The notes under the pieces were generated by a model. It saw only the letters and a list, made by a program, of their open reading frames with translations, was not told the DNA's origin and made no database searches. Shown in pieces: positions 1-7,396 of a DNA stretch of 45,181 nucleotides. This stretch comes from Candidatus Parachristensenella avicola. Its GTDB lineage: Bacteria; Bacillota; Clostridia; Christensenellales; UMGS416. A program made the position numbers and the translations under genes. Where the stretch lies: the NCBI GenBank assembly GCA_904420205.1, contig CAJFUN010000027.1:1-45181 (forward strand), written 5' to 3'. How positions within the stretch are numbered: position 1 is the first letter of the stretch; the number at the start of each line of letters is the position of its first letter.

Positions 1-198
1 CGAATCGTAGACATCAGCGTATTGATGGCGTGTGAAATCTGCGCTTCGGTGCCCCAAAGCCTCGGCAATGGCCGGATCACTAACGCCTGCATTGATTAGC
101 GCTGTGCTTAGCATGTGCCGGAATGCGTGGCTTCCGACATGTTTTCCTAAGGCTTTGCGCCCAAGTCGCCCTAATGCTGCTGAAAATGCCGCTGCCTT
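1..198 (-). pseudogene. Tyrosine recombinase (integrase) C-terminal fragment, cut by window edge
   Basis: The minus strand holds 66 open codons running off the left edge. They contain the C-terminal hallmarks of tyrosine recombinases: HAFRH (the HxxR box), then INAGVSDPAIAEALGHRS (the LGH box), and a tyrosine-bearing tail (RHQYADVYD) where the nucleophile should lie. An in-frame TGA at 199-201 blocks the frame upstream, and I found no matching N-terminal or core-binding domain in the next 400 bases in any frame. The piece is therefore probably a broken integrase remnant, though the C-terminus beyond the window cannot be judged. It suggests that a mobile element once ended near here. Family assignment is confident; the exact element type is unknown. 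Confidence 0.72.
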
Positions 199-660
199 TC
201 ACGGCGATTTTTAGGCAGACGGCGGCGGATCCAAGGAAATGCAAAGCTTTCGTGCAGATCATATTCATTGGCCGGTGTAGCAGGACTTTGAAGCTTAAAA
301 ATGCAAATATGCCGAACAAGCAGCATGATGCAGCAACTCTGTTTTGCATGTGAATCCATTTTGCGCAGACTTGGATGTGTCTGATACCGCCGGCAGTGAT
401 GACGGCCGCTTCAAAATGGATGTCATTCGGATGCGGTGCCAGCTGGAAAAAGCGATATGATAATAAATTACTCAGAAAATGCCTTTTCATGAAAAGTTCG
501 GAGCATAGGGGTTTCATTGCTCCTTATATGATGAATCGATCCGGATCCGGCGGCAATGGACGTTGGATTCGGATTTTTTATGGCGGCATGATGACCTTCA
601 TATCATGGCAAAAATAAAGGCCTTGAATTAGACTCGAACCCATGCCTTTTCATAAAGAAG
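199..660. other. Gene-free stretch, likely decayed
   Basis: No frame here reads like a known protein. The frames that stay open are mutually overlapping and lack ribosome binding sites. On the minus strand near 618-645 there is a tRNA T-loop-like string (GGGTTCGAGTCT) with no tRNA around it. This could be a scar of tRNA-targeted integration, or chance. Confidence 0.4.
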
Positions 661-662
661 AT

Positions 663-710
663 AAGCCCCAAGGCATCGTCTCCTTCCAATAGGATGACGC
701 CTTGGGGCTT
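663..710 (-). terminator. Hairpin terminator downstream of the MerR gene
   Basis: Arms of 18 nt (663-680 and 693-710) pair except for one mismatch and one wobble, around a 12-nt loop. On the minus strand the stem starts seven bases after the MerR stop codon and is followed by a moderately T-rich tract. Confidence 0.7.
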
Positions 711-716
711 TGCGTT

Positions 717-1115
717 TTATTCCGCAGGACGGATTAGATTGCTCACATAGGGCCGCTTACCGGCAAGCACCTCGTCATAAAAGTTCTGCTTCCAATCAAT
801 ATAGGCGACGCTTTCCTCCAGCTCTTGGATAGAGGCCCGAAGCTGCTGCTGCTTCTTTTCCAGCATTTGCTTGCGCTGGATAATGGTAGAGGGCCCCTGC
901 AAGCATAGCGCTAAATATTCTCTCATCTCCTGAATGCTCATACCGCATTTTTTTAGGCAAGTGAGATCTTTGATCCACTTAACATCCCGCTCGTCGAAAA
1001 CCCGACGGTTATTATGGTCCCGTTTTACGTTGGGGATTAGCCCCTCATTGCAGTAAAATTTCAGGGTTTGATAGGTCATATCCAGATCGCGGCAGACCTG
1101 CATCATCGTATACAC
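717..1115 (-). CDS. MerR family transcriptional regulator
   Basis: A 132-aa one-component regulator. The N-terminus has the MerR winged helix (YTMMQVCRDLDMTYQTLKFY, then EGLIPNVKRDHNNRRVF), followed by a long dimerisation helix rich in E/K/Q (about residues 70-105) and a short C-terminal tail. GTG at 1113-1115 is the chosen start because GGGAGG lies nine bases upstream; the ATG three codons later would be too far away. Size and C-terminal helix resemble the YyaN/AdhR-type MerR proteins that respond to aldehydes or electrophiles. Cysteines at the start and middle could sense thiol stress, but no metal-binding cysteine loop like that of metal-sensing MerR members is obvious. It diverges from the redox operon starting at 1275 and very likely activates it. 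Confidence 0.88.
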   Translation of the reverse strand: MYTMMQVCRDLDMTYQTLKFYCNEGLIPNVKRDHNNRRVFDERDVKWIKDLTCLKKCGMSIQEMREYLALCLQGPSTIIQRKQMLEKKQQQLRASIQELEESVAYIDWKQNFYDEVLAGKRPYVSNLIRPAE

Positions 1116-1164
1116 GGATTTTTGCCTCCCTTTGTTGTGTTTGCAAAAAGTTCATAAATAACAC

Positions 1165-1195
1165 TTGACCGATAGCTACTACCGCAAACTATAAT
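1165..1195 (+). promoter_or_regulatory. MerR-type promoter with 19-bp spacer
   Basis: TTGACC (1165-1170) and TATAAT (1190-1195) are separated by 19 bp, the overlong spacer typical of promoters that MerR proteins untwist. A partial dyad, ACCGAT (1168-1173) with ATCGGT (1194-1199), frames the spacer. It lies 80 bp upstream of the first operon gene. Confidence 0.7.
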
Positions 1196-1274
1196 CGGTT
1201 AAAACAAGCGGTTCAAACAAACGCATTGTAGCACAGAAGGAACGCAAATACAAACATAGGAAAGGACTTGGCAA

Positions 1275-1892
1275 ATGAAGGTCATACTTGTTAACGGAAG
1301 CTCCCGAAAGGACGGATGCACGAATGTGGCGCTGCGGGAGGCCGAACGCGCTTTGCAAGAAGAAGGAATTGAAACCGAACCGTTTTTTATTGGGAATGAA
1401 GCGCTGCCAGACTGCATTGCCTGCCGAAAATGTAGAGATATCGGGCGGTGCGTATTTCACGATGCTGTAAATGAATTCGTGGAGAAGGCGAAAGCTGCAG
1501 ACGGGTTTATATTCGGTTCTCCGGTTTATTTTGCCCACCCCAGCGGGAGGCTGTTGACCTTTATGGATAGGGCTTTTTATTCCGGCGCAGCGGCGTTTCA
1601 GTTTAAGCCTGCCGCGGCGATTTTGTCTGCAAGACGCGCTGGCACAACGGCGTCCTTTGATGTCATCAATAAATATTTTACCATCTGCTCCATGCCGATT
1701 GTATCCTCCACCTATTGGAACCACGTCTACGGCGCTCAGCCGGAGGAGGTAGCCGAGGATAAAGAAGGACTCATGACCATGTATAACCTAGGGAAAAACA
1801 TGGCGTGGCTGCTAAGATGCATCGCTGTAGGAAAAGCGCAGGGCGTAACACATCCGGACAATGCTAAGGTGCTAACAAACTTTATACGGTAA
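1275..1892 (+). CDS. Iron-sulfur flavoprotein-like NAD(P)H-dependent oxidoreductase
   Basis: A 205-aa flavodoxin-fold protein of the NADPH-dependent FMN reductase superfamily. It starts with the FMN phosphate loop (NGSSRKDGCTN) and has the usual second motif GSPVYFAHPSG. Cysteines 47, 50, 53 and 59 form CX2CX2CX5C, the compact cluster motif of archaeal-type iron-sulfur flavoproteins (Isf), so a 4Fe-4S cluster next to FMN is plausible. It is first in the operon, 80 bp after a MerR-type promoter, with an AGGAAAGGA ribosome site. The next gene follows after 11 bases. Likely a cytosolic electron carrier or reductase for quinones, oxygen or electrophiles; the substrate is not evident. Confidence 0.88.
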   Translation: MKVILVNGSSRKDGCTNVALREAERALQEEGIETEPFFIGNEALPDCIACRKCRDIGRCVFHDAVNEFVEKAKAADGFIFGSPVYFAHPSGRLLTFMDRAFYSGAAAFQFKPAAAILSARRAGTTASFDVINKYFTICSMPIVSSTYWNHVYGAQPEEVAEDKEGLMTMYNLGKNMAWLLRCIAVGKAQGVTHPDNAKVLTNFIR

Positions 1893-1903
1893 AGGAGGCA
1901 GCC

Positions 1904-2662
1904 ATGAACAAAAACGCAGCCGATAAATCCCTCAAATTATTTTCCGGCATCTCGTCAACCCTGGGGCAGACAGATCCCGAATTTGTGGAAATTATCATGA
2001 ATTTTTCTCAAGATGAGACGGCAAATGCAAATATCCTCACAGAGAAAGAGAAGATGCTTTGCATCCTGTCCGCTCTGCTTGGATGCCAGGGAATCGGCGA
2101 ATTTCAGCATATGCTCCACGCCGCGCTAAATACTGGCCTGGATCCCGTAGCCATTAAAGAAGTTATCTATCAGGCTACGGCCTACCTTGGAATCGGACGC
2201 ACCTATGATTTTCTCGTAGTGACAAATCAGATCATGGAACAGCACGGCGTTAAGCTGCCGCTTGCGCCGCAAGCGACAACAAACGAAGAGAACCGATTTG
2301 AGCGGGGCCTTGCCAAACAAGTGGAGCTATTCGGCGCTGATATGGCCAAACGCCAGACGGACGGCCCAAAACTTCGCAGGAATATCAATCGCTGGCTGGC
2401 GGATAACTGTTTCGGGGACTATTACACCCGCACGGGACTGAACGATCAGGAACGGGAAATGATCACCTTCTGCTTTATCCTTGCCCAGGGCGGTTGCGAA
2501 AATCAGCTTCGCGGACATACGGCAGGAAACTTCGGCGTGGGTAACGGCAAAGAAAGACTATATGGCGTCGTAGAACAATGCATGCCGTATATTGGCTATC
2601 CACGCAGCCTGAATGCTATGAACATCATTGATGAAGTGGCGAAAAAGCAGCAGGAACAATGA
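1904..2662 (+). CDS. Carboxymuconolactone decarboxylase family protein (two-domain)
   Basis: A 252-aa all-helical protein with two AhpD/CMD-like repeats. The first carries LGCQGIGEFQHMLHAAL (about residues 55-71) and the second QGGCENQLRGHTAGNFGVGN (about residues 193-212). Each has a single cysteine and a following histidine rather than the CXXC of true AhpD, so peroxidase activity by a classic AhpD dithiol is not supported. Double-domain CMD proteins of this size are common beside flavodoxins and aldo-keto reductases in anaerobes, where their role is poorly defined (possible gamma-carboxymuconolactone-type lyase or thiol redox function). ATG at 1904 has AAAGGAGG just upstream. Gaps to both neighbours are short, so it is co-transcribed. 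Confidence 0.88.
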   Translation: MNKNAADKSLKLFSGISSTLGQTDPEFVEIIMNFSQDETANANILTEKEKMLCILSALLGCQGIGEFQHMLHAALNTGLDPVAIKEVIYQATAYLGIGRTYDFLVVTNQIMEQHGVKLPLAPQATTNEENRFERGLAKQVELFGADMAKRQTDGPKLRRNINRWLADNCFGDYYTRTGLNDQEREMITFCFILAQGGCENQLRGHTAGNFGVGNGKERLYGVVEQCMPYIGYPRSLNAMNIIDEVAKKQQEQ

Positions 2663-2678
2663 AAAGGAGGGTGTTATC

Positions 2679-3824
2679 ATGAATCGTTTTGTATTCTCCT
2701 ATCCGACAAAGGTTTACTTTGGAGAGAAAAGCGCGGCGCAAGCCTTTGAAGCGGAGCTTGGCAAGATGGGCGAAACGGTGATGCTCGCCTATGGCGGCGG
2801 CTCCGTCAAGCAAAATGGCGTCTATGACGAAATAAAAACGCTGCTGGAACAAGGCGGAAAAACAATCGTTGAATTTTCCGGCATTATGCCGAATCCCACC
2901 TATAAGAAGGTGCAAGAAGGCACGGCCCTTGTCCGGGAGCGCCATGTGGATTTTATTCTGGCCGTAGGGGGTGGAAGCGTAATCGACTGCTGCAAGGTAA
3001 TTTCAGCGCAGGCCGTTTTGGATGAAGATATTTGGGACCTGGAGTATGTCAAGGGGCGATTCCCCGCTGCTGGAATTCCGCTGGGCGCGGTGGTCACCGC
3101 CTCGGGTACAGGGGCTGAAATGAATGCGAGCGGCGTCATTACGCATGAGGAGAAGAAATGGAAAGGAGGAATCTTCGGGGTTGCGCCCGACTTCGCCGTT
3201 CTCGATCCGGCATATACGATGTCCGTGCCGCCCATGCAGGTTTTCTCCGGGGCCTTTGATACCTTAAGCCATGCGATGGAAACATATTTCGGCCGCTCCG
3301 ATCAGGACAACGTATCCGACGATGTGGCGCTGGCTGTGATGAGAAATACGGTGACCAACATGCGACGGTTGCTTGTAAACGTCCAGGATATGCAAGCCCG
3401 GAGCAATCTCATGTGGGATTCCGCCATGGCCGAAAATGGGATATTGAAATGCGGACGCCTGACAGATTTCCAGGCGCACCAGATTGAGCACCAACTGGGC
3501 GCTTATACCGACTGCAATCACGGCCAGGGGCTGGCGGTCATCCATCCCGCCTATTACCGCCATATCATCAAAGACGCGCCAGATCAATTTGCACGGTTTG
3601 CGAAAGTCGTATTTGACGCGGATTCGGCGGAAGCCGGCGTGGACGCGCTTAAAGACTTTATTATCGCATGCGGGCTGCCTACGAAAATGAGTCAGCTTCG
3701 GTCTACCGTGGAAATTACGCCCCAGCTGCTGCGGCAGGTGGCCGACACCTGCAACATCATCAAGACGGGTCCCCGGGAACTTAGCCGGGATGAAATTTAC
3801 GACATTTTGCTGGAGTGCCTATAA
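2679..3824 (+). CDS. Iron-containing alcohol dehydrogenase, YqhD/BdhA type
   Basis: A 381-aa group III alcohol dehydrogenase that should reduce aldehydes with NAD(P)H. The nucleotide-binding motif GGGSVIDCCK is at residues 97-106. The metal ligands Asp194, His198 (FDTLSH), His267 (AHQIEH) and His281 (CNHGQG) fall exactly where YqhD has them, so the active site appears intact. The start at 2679 is preferred over upstream in-frame codons because AAAGGAGG sits eight bases before it. In a MerR-controlled operon with flavoproteins, detoxification of reactive aldehydes to alcohols is the most natural role; physiological butanol or ethanol formation is an alternative. Confidence 0.93.
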   Translation: MNRFVFSYPTKVYFGEKSAAQAFEAELGKMGETVMLAYGGGSVKQNGVYDEIKTLLEQGGKTIVEFSGIMPNPTYKKVQEGTALVRERHVDFILAVGGGSVIDCCKVISAQAVLDEDIWDLEYVKGRFPAAGIPLGAVVTASGTGAEMNASGVITHEEKKWKGGIFGVAPDFAVLDPAYTMSVPPMQVFSGAFDTLSHAMETYFGRSDQDNVSDDVALAVMRNTVTNMRRLLVNVQDMQARSNLMWDSAMAENGILKCGRLTDFQAHQIEHQLGAYTDCNHGQGLAVIHPAYYRHIIKDAPDQFARFAKVVFDADSAEAGVDALKDFIIACGLPTKMSQLRSTVEITPQLLRQVADTCNIIKTGPRELSRDEIYDILLECL

Positions 3825-3852
3825 ATCAAGACGGAACCTTTCGCATGCTGGT

Positions 3853-4827
3853 ATGAGCGGAAAAGAAAAAGAGGTGGCATATGAAAAAAGAGTTTCTCCC
3901 GCTCGTTGCGCGATTTTTCTTCTGGCGCTTTTGCTAACAGGGTGCACGGGCATGGGCGGCGCCTATGTACCGACGCAGGATGTTTCACTGGCGGGTAAAG
4001 GAGGAGACGAAAGCTTGCCTGCCCAGCAGCGTGCGGTCGACCCGCAAACGGAAAACGCTGCTTATCCATACGTTATACAGCAGCTATATGCAAGGCGGGA
4101 CGATAAACGGATATACGGCGTGATCTATCTTCCGCAGGGTGCCGGGGAGAAAATGCCGACGGTGATATTCTCTCATGGATTTGGAGGCAACTATCAGGTT
4201 GGAGCGCCATATGCCGAGGCGCTTGCCCAAAAAGGATATGCGGTCTACTGCTTTGATTTCTGCGGAGGAAGCCCCGGCAGCAAAAGCGACGGCTCAACCC
4301 TAGAAATGTCTATTTTCACCGAACAGACGGATCTGGAAGCGGTACTTAACATGATCCGGCAACAACCCTATGTGGACGACGACAATATTTTCCTGATGGG
4401 GACCAGCATGGGCGGCGCGGTATCGGCCATCACTGCGGCAGCCCATGAAAATGAAATTAAAGGCGCAATTCTTCTATATCCGGCGTTTGTATTGGTGGAG
4501 GATGCAAAGGAGCAGTTCAAGAGCGCGGCGGATATCCCGGAAACGTATTATCATATGTGGATGACGGTCGGGCGCGTCTTTGCGGAGGATTTGCTGGACT
4601 ACGACATTTATGAAGCCATTTCCGCCTATAAGAAAGATGTATTGATCATTCATGGAGATGCCGATACCATCGTGCCTCTGCGCGATTCAGAGCGCGCGTT
4701 GGAAGTCTATGATTCTGCGCGGCTGGAGGTTTTGCCAGGGGCCGGACATGGATTTTCGGGCGAGGATGCCGAACAGGCCATCCGCTGGATACTGACCTAT
4801 TTAGACGCGCAGATACAACGAGCTTGA
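3853..4827 (+). CDS. Alpha/beta hydrolase, probable lipoprotein, with disrupted start region
   Basis: Serine hydrolase of the alpha/beta fold. It has the nucleophile elbow GTSMGG, the acid HGDADTIVP and the histidine GAGHGFSG in order, plus an oxyanion-side motif FSHGFGGNY. The N-terminus has a hydrophobic stretch ending in the lipobox LLTGC, so it should be anchored outside the cytoplasmic membrane. The start is odd. The ATG with the good ribosome site (GAGGTGG, ATG at 3881) is out of frame, followed by A6; with A7 it would read MKKRVSP and enter the lipoprotein frame. As written, translation needs ATG 3853, GTG 3874 or slippage. It is the fourth gene of the redox operon. Esterase or dienelactone-hydrolase-like action on an unknown ester is likely. 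Confidence 0.82.
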   Translation: MSGKEKEVAYEKRVSPARCAIFLLALLLTGCTGMGGAYVPTQDVSLAGKGGDESLPAQQRAVDPQTENAAYPYVIQQLYARRDDKRIYGVIYLPQGAGEKMPTVIFSHGFGGNYQVGAPYAEALAQKGYAVYCFDFCGGSPGSKSDGSTLEMSIFTEQTDLEAVLNMIRQQPYVDDDNIFLMGTSMGGAVSAITAAAHENEIKGAILLYPAFVLVEDAKEQFKSAADIPETYYHMWMTVGRVFAEDLLDYDIYEAISAYKKDVLIIHGDADTIVPLRDSERALEVYDSARLEVLPGAGHGFSGEDAEQAIRWILTYLDAQIQRA

Positions 4828-4844
4828 AAAGGGGGGACACTACA

Positions 4845-5489
4845 ATGAAAACAAAAAGAAGCCTATGGGCGGTTATTCTGTCGGCGGCGCTCAGCCTTGT
4901 GCTGGCAGGCTGCAGCAGCGCTCCGGCAGAAACCCTTTCCACGACCAGCGCCGCTGCAACGGCGCAAATGGCAGAGCCCAGCCAAACGAGCACAGCCCTG
5001 CCGACGGAGTCGGCGCCGGAAGACATAGGCGAGGGGAAAAGCAAGATCCTAGTCGCATATTTTTCCCATACGGGAAATACCGAAGAGGCGGCGCGGAAGA
5101 TTGCAGACTACACAGGCGCTGACCTGGCTGAGATTCAGCGCGCTGAGGAATACGAAAACCTGCAGGAAGAAGCAGAAGCGGAAATCCTGAACGGCGCGCA
5201 CCCAGACATCACGGTATCCGTGGATCGTATTTCGGATTATGACATGATATTTGTCGGGTATCCCATCTGGTGGGACGAAGCTCCCGCCATGATTGTAACC
5301 TTCCTTGCGAATAATGACTTCTCCGGTAAAACGATTATTCCGTTTTGCACCAGCGCCAGCGACGACATCGGCAATAGCCTCCACATTTTTAGCGAGCTTT
5401 GCCCGGATGCGGAAATTGCGGAAGGCCTTACCGCAAACGATCTGAATGATATTGAGCCCTGGATCCAGCGGCTTGGCATCATGCAATAA
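4845..5489 (+). CDS. Flavodoxin-like lipoprotein (first copy)
   Basis: A 214-aa extracytoplasmic flavodoxin. The signal peptide ends in a lipobox (LVLAGC), followed by a Ser/Thr/Ala-rich linker to about residue 60. Then comes a flavodoxin domain of the Flavodoxin_4 kind: KILVAYFSHTGNTEEAA binds the FMN phosphate, YDMIFVGYPIWWDEAP supplies the ring-stacking aromatic loop, and FSGKTIIPFCTSASDDIG follows. ATG 4845 has AAAAGGGGGG nine bases upstream. Because it is tethered outside the membrane, its electrons must come from a membrane donor, and the DUF4405 protein at the operon end is the best candidate (inference). Homologues are widespread in gut Clostridia, mostly uncharacterised. Confidence 0.88.
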   Translation: MKTKRSLWAVILSAALSLVLAGCSSAPAETLSTTSAAATAQMAEPSQTSTALPTESAPEDIGEGKSKILVAYFSHTGNTEEAARKIADYTGADLAEIQRAEEYENLQEEAEAEILNGAHPDITVSVDRISDYDMIFVGYPIWWDEAPAMIVTFLANNDFSGKTIIPFCTSASDDIGNSLHIFSELCPDAEIAEGLTANDLNDIEPWIQRLGIMQ

Positions 5490-5504
5490 AGGGGGAGGGT
5501 CCCA

Positions 5505-6017
5505 ATGCGCAAAAGAATCCTAAGCGCAGGAATAGGGCTCATGATCGTGGGCGTTCTTGCGGCCTGCGGCATGCGCGGAGCGCCAAACCCAAAGCGTTCG
5601 GACGGCTCCGAAAACGGAAGCTATGCGCGCGTCGGTGGCACGCAGATCAAAATGATAACCGAAAACGCCGAGGTGATCATCACATTAAACGATTCAAGGG
5701 CGGCGGCGGATCTGGCGGCGATGCTGCCGCTGGAATTAACGCTGATAGAGCGGAACCGGTTTGCGAAAGGCATGACGCTGCCAGCGCCCCTATCCTCCAC
5801 AGAATCGACGACAAGGGCGTATGAAATCGGCGATTTCGGCTACTGGAATGCCGGGCCTGACCTTGCTATTTTTTACGATGATATTTACGAGCAAACCATT
5901 GTCGACGTCATCCCGTTGGGTCATGCGCAGTCGGGCGCCCAGAAATTAGCCAATGAAACGGGAACGGTACGATTAGAACGGGTGGTTGAAGAAGGAGAGC
6001 AAAATACAAATGAGTAA
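5505..6017 (+). CDS. Cyclophilin-like fold lipoprotein
   Basis: A 170-aa lipoprotein with signal peptide and lipobox VLAACG. The mature part matches the cyclophilin-like family often found beside flavodoxins: IKMITENAEVIITLNDSRAA, then LPLELTLIERNRFAKG, and GDFGYWNAGPDLAIFYDD. This family has a cyclophilin beta-barrel but lacks classic proline isomerase residues, and its role is unknown. It follows the first flavodoxin lipoprotein by 15 bases with ribosome site GGGGGAGG, and its last codons overlap the next gene by 8 bases. Placement between surface flavodoxins suggests a chaperone or cofactor-related helper at the outer membrane face (inference). Confidence 0.85.
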   Translation: MRKRILSAGIGLMIVGVLAACGMRGAPNPKRSDGSENGSYARVGGTQIKMITENAEVIITLNDSRAAADLAAMLPLELTLIERNRFAKGMTLPAPLSSTESTTRAYEIGDFGYWNAGPDLAIFYDDIYEQTIVDVIPLGHAQSGAQKLANETGTVRLERVVEEGEQNTNE

Positions 6018-6549
6018 GAACGTGTTGATACTATCAGCGAGTCCCCGTAAAGGGGGCAATTCGGATACCCTTTGCGACCAGTTCCAAAAGGGCGCGGAAG
6101 AGGCGGGCAACCAGGTGGAGAAGATCCGGCTTGCCGAACTGAATATCGGTTACTGCTCGGCATGCTATGCCTGCAAAACCCTGGGATATTGTGTGAAGCA
6201 GGATGATATGCAGCAAGTCGCTGCGAAGATGCGGGAGGCTGAAGTGATCGTTTTGGCGACCCCGGTTTATTTCTATACCATGTTCGCGCAGCTCAAAACC
6301 ATGATCGACCGCACATTGGGCGCAGCGCAGAAGGCCGGCCTGGAAAATAAGGACTTCTACCTGATTGTAACGGCTGCTGCTGGCAAGAAGGCGATGGAGC
6401 GCACCGTGGAGGGGCTGCGCGGCTATCTGGATTGCCTGCCGGGCGCAAAGGAGAAAGCCGTTATTTATGGCGCTGGGGCATGGCAACTCGGCGATATTCA
6501 GAACAATCCTGCTATGCAGGAGGCATATCAGCTAGGCAAAAACCTATGA
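6010..6549 (+). CDS. Iron-sulfur flavoprotein-like NADPH-dependent FMN reductase
   Basis: A 179-aa flavodoxin-fold protein. It has the FMN loop SASPRKGGNSDT, a second loop ATPVYFYTMFAQLKTMIDR, and cysteines 49, 52, 55 and 61 in CX2CX2CX5C spacing. It is the second Isf-like protein of the operon. ATG 6010 overlaps the end of the upstream gene by 8 bases and has GAAGGAGAG nine bases before it; an in-frame TTG at 5986 is less likely. No signal peptide, so cytosolic. Having two cytosolic Isf-like reductases and two surface flavodoxins in one operon suggests an electron path across the membrane (inference). Confidence 0.88.
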   Translation: MSKNVLILSASPRKGGNSDTLCDQFQKGAEEAGNQVEKIRLAELNIGYCSACYACKTLGYCVKQDDMQQVAAKMREAEVIVLATPVYFYTMFAQLKTMIDRTLGAAQKAGLENKDFYLIVTAAAGKKAMERTVEGLRGYLDCLPGAKEKAVIYGAGAWQLGDIQNNPAMQEAYQLGKNL

Positions 6550-6575
6550 AAAAGAAGGAAAAGGAGCGATACTCA

Positions 6576-7331
6576 ATGAAAAAGCGAATAGTTATACTTC
6601 TTTCCGCGATGCTGGCCCTTTTGCTGGCCGCCTGTAGCGGCGGAGAGCAAAACGGCGTATCGGCCCAATCCCAGCCATCGGCTTCGGCAACGGCGCCGCA
6701 GACAAGCCGCGCGCAAAGCGCAGATCAGAACGAAGAAAACAGCCAGGCGACGGGAACCTCATCTGAGACAAGCGGCGGCAATATCCTGATCGCATACTTC
6801 TCGGTTATGGAAACAGACGGCGTGGATACGGTGGCCGGCGCCAGCCGCGTCGCGGTGAACGGAGAGGTATTGGAAAACAACGAATACGTCGCGCAGATTA
6901 TCCAGCGGGAAACAGGCGGCGACCTATTCCGCATTGAAACCGTGCAAGAATACCCCACGACCCATGATTTGCTGCTGGACTTTGCCTATGAAGAAAAGGC
7001 GCAGGACGCTAGGCCGGAGCTGGCAGCGCAAATCGAAAATCTGGACGACTATGATGTGATCTTCCTGGGCTTTCCCAACTGGAATGCCGACCTGCCCATG
7101 CCCCTTTACACTTTCCTGGAGGAATATGATTTCAGCGGCAAAACCATTATTCCCTTCACAATCTACGGCGGCAGCGGATTTTCCAGAACCATTCAGACCA
7201 TTTCAACGTTGCAGCCCGGCGCTACGGTGATTTCGGACGGCCTCTCAATTTCCCGAAATGATGTGGCGGGTGCAGAGAATGAGGTAATCGATTGGGTCAA
7301 TGGGCTTGATTTGACGGCGAACGCGTCGTAA
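6576..7331 (+). CDS. Flavodoxin-like lipoprotein (second copy)
   Basis: A 251-aa lipoprotein: signal peptide with lipobox LLLAACS, a linker rich in Ser/Gln/Thr/Ala to about residue 65, then a flavodoxin domain (NILIAYFSVMETDGVD, YDVIFLGFPNWNADLPMP, FSGKTIIPFTIYGGSGFSRT). Its phosphate loop is longer and differs from the first copy (SVMETDGVDTV instead of SHTGNTEE), so cofactor binding may differ. ATG 6576 is preceded by AAGGAG with good spacing; longer in-frame starts would add a tail overlapping the previous gene. Same operon as the first copy; the two are diverged paralogues rather than a recent duplication. Confidence 0.88.
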   Translation: MKKRIVILLSAMLALLLAACSGGEQNGVSAQSQPSASATAPQTSRAQSADQNEENSQATGTSSETSGGNILIAYFSVMETDGVDTVAGASRVAVNGEVLENNEYVAQIIQRETGGDLFRIETVQEYPTTHDLLLDFAYEEKAQDARPELAAQIENLDDYDVIFLGFPNWNADLPMPLYTFLEEYDFSGKTIIPFTIYGGSGFSRTIQTISTLQPGATVISDGLSISRNDVAGAENEVIDWVNGLDLTANAS

Positions 7332-7337
7332 CAGATA

Positions 7338-7373
7338 AAAGGGCCTGCCTGTGATGGAACCGGCAAGCCCTTT
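7338..7373 (+). terminator. Intra-operon hairpin before the DUF4405 gene
   Basis: Arms 7338-7349 and 7362-7373 pair over 12 bp with one mismatch. No T-run follows, so it is more likely an attenuator or a processing or stability element than a full terminator. Confidence 0.5.
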
Positions 7374-7396
7374 CGGCTTATGGGAGGGTTATGCTT

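Noticed and set aside
618..645. Possible tRNA gene on the minus strand (GGGTTCGAGTCT)
   Set aside because: Only a T-loop-like string is present; no acceptor stem, anticodon arm or D-arm could be found around it.
3881..3934. 18-codon peptide starting at the ATG with the good ribosome site before the hydrolase
   Set aside because: It ends quickly and looks like the true hydrolase start put out of frame by a one-base A-run difference, not a separate gene.
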